The notes beneath the pieces are model-generated. The model searched no databases. It worked only from the letters and a program-made list of their open reading frames with translations, and was not told the origin of the DNA. A stretch of 5,931 nt of DNA, taken from Trebonia sp. (GTDB lineage: Bacteria > Actinomycetota > Actinomycetes > Streptosporangiales > Streptosporangiaceae). Position numbers and translations under genes: made by a program. This document shows positions 5,843 to 5,931 of this stretch, piece by piece. Every line of letters starts with the position of its first letter. The first letter of the stretch is position 1. The DNA lies in NCBI GenBank assembly GCA_030043595.1, contig JASHXJ010000097.1, positions 1 through 5,931 of the forward strand, in the 5' to 3' direction.

Positions 5843-5848
5843 CTCCTT
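5843..5848 (-). promoter_or_regulatory. Ribosome binding site AAGGAG of the VOC gene
   Basis: A perfect AAGGAG lies 8 bases before the GTG at 5834. It favours this start over the ATG at 5879, which has no comparable site in front of it. Confidence 0.75.
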
Positions 5849-5931
5849 GCCGATCGAAAGGCGCGTCACACGCTCCCATCAGTCACGGTAAGGCCGCGCG
5901 CCGTCCGGGGAAACGGCCAGTGCGCAGCTTG

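Overview
This is a GC-rich actinobacterial segment; sampled 60-base rows run from about 55% to 83% G+C. It looks chromosomal: ordinary bacterial gene structure, mostly AAGGAG-type ribosome binding sites, a Cys-anchored lipoprotein with an Ala/Ser/Thr linker, and two large enzymes of actinobacterial type. The sequence does not fix a genus. I see no tRNA, rRNA, CRISPR array, insertion sequence or phage gene.

Layout. The left half is a minus-strand metabolic block that reads right to left. It holds a HAD-fold phosphatase-like protein (2461-3183), acetoacetyl-CoA synthetase aacS (382-2406) and the first 92 codons of a large NAD-dependent glutamate dehydrogenase that runs off the left edge (1-277). 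In the middle, a divergent regulatory gap of about 265 bases separates this block from the only plus-strand gene, a secreted lipoprotein with an MPT63/DUF4352-like domain (3449-4159). The right part holds two more minus-strand genes: a VOC-superfamily metalloenzyme (5319-5834) and, 190 bases downstream of it, a CmcJ/NvfI-family putative Fe(II)/2-oxoglutarate oxygenase (4295-5128). The lipoprotein and the CmcJ-like gene converge over a 135-base gap that contains a strong short hairpin.

How the genes may work together. AacS activates acetoacetate to acetoacetyl-CoA, and the glutamate dehydrogenase feeds glutamate carbon into the TCA cycle as 2-oxoglutarate. Both suit catabolic carbon use, but a shared operon is inference. 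The VOC and CmcJ-like proteins are both predicted mononuclear metal enzymes and may act on one small molecule. No other biosynthetic gene is visible to name a pathway.

Most notable points. The HAD protein has Asn in place of the nucleophilic Asp and appears to start at AUU behind a good Shine-Dalgarno sequence. It is separated from aacS, in the same reading frame, only by one TAG and one sense codon. A perfect 7-bp inverted repeat abuts the likely aacS start codon. The divergent gap carries GTAAC-type tandem half-sites facing both ways plus a separate perfect palindrome. I did not find a clear new multi-gene system; the VOC/CmcJ pair and the HAD variant are the best leads.
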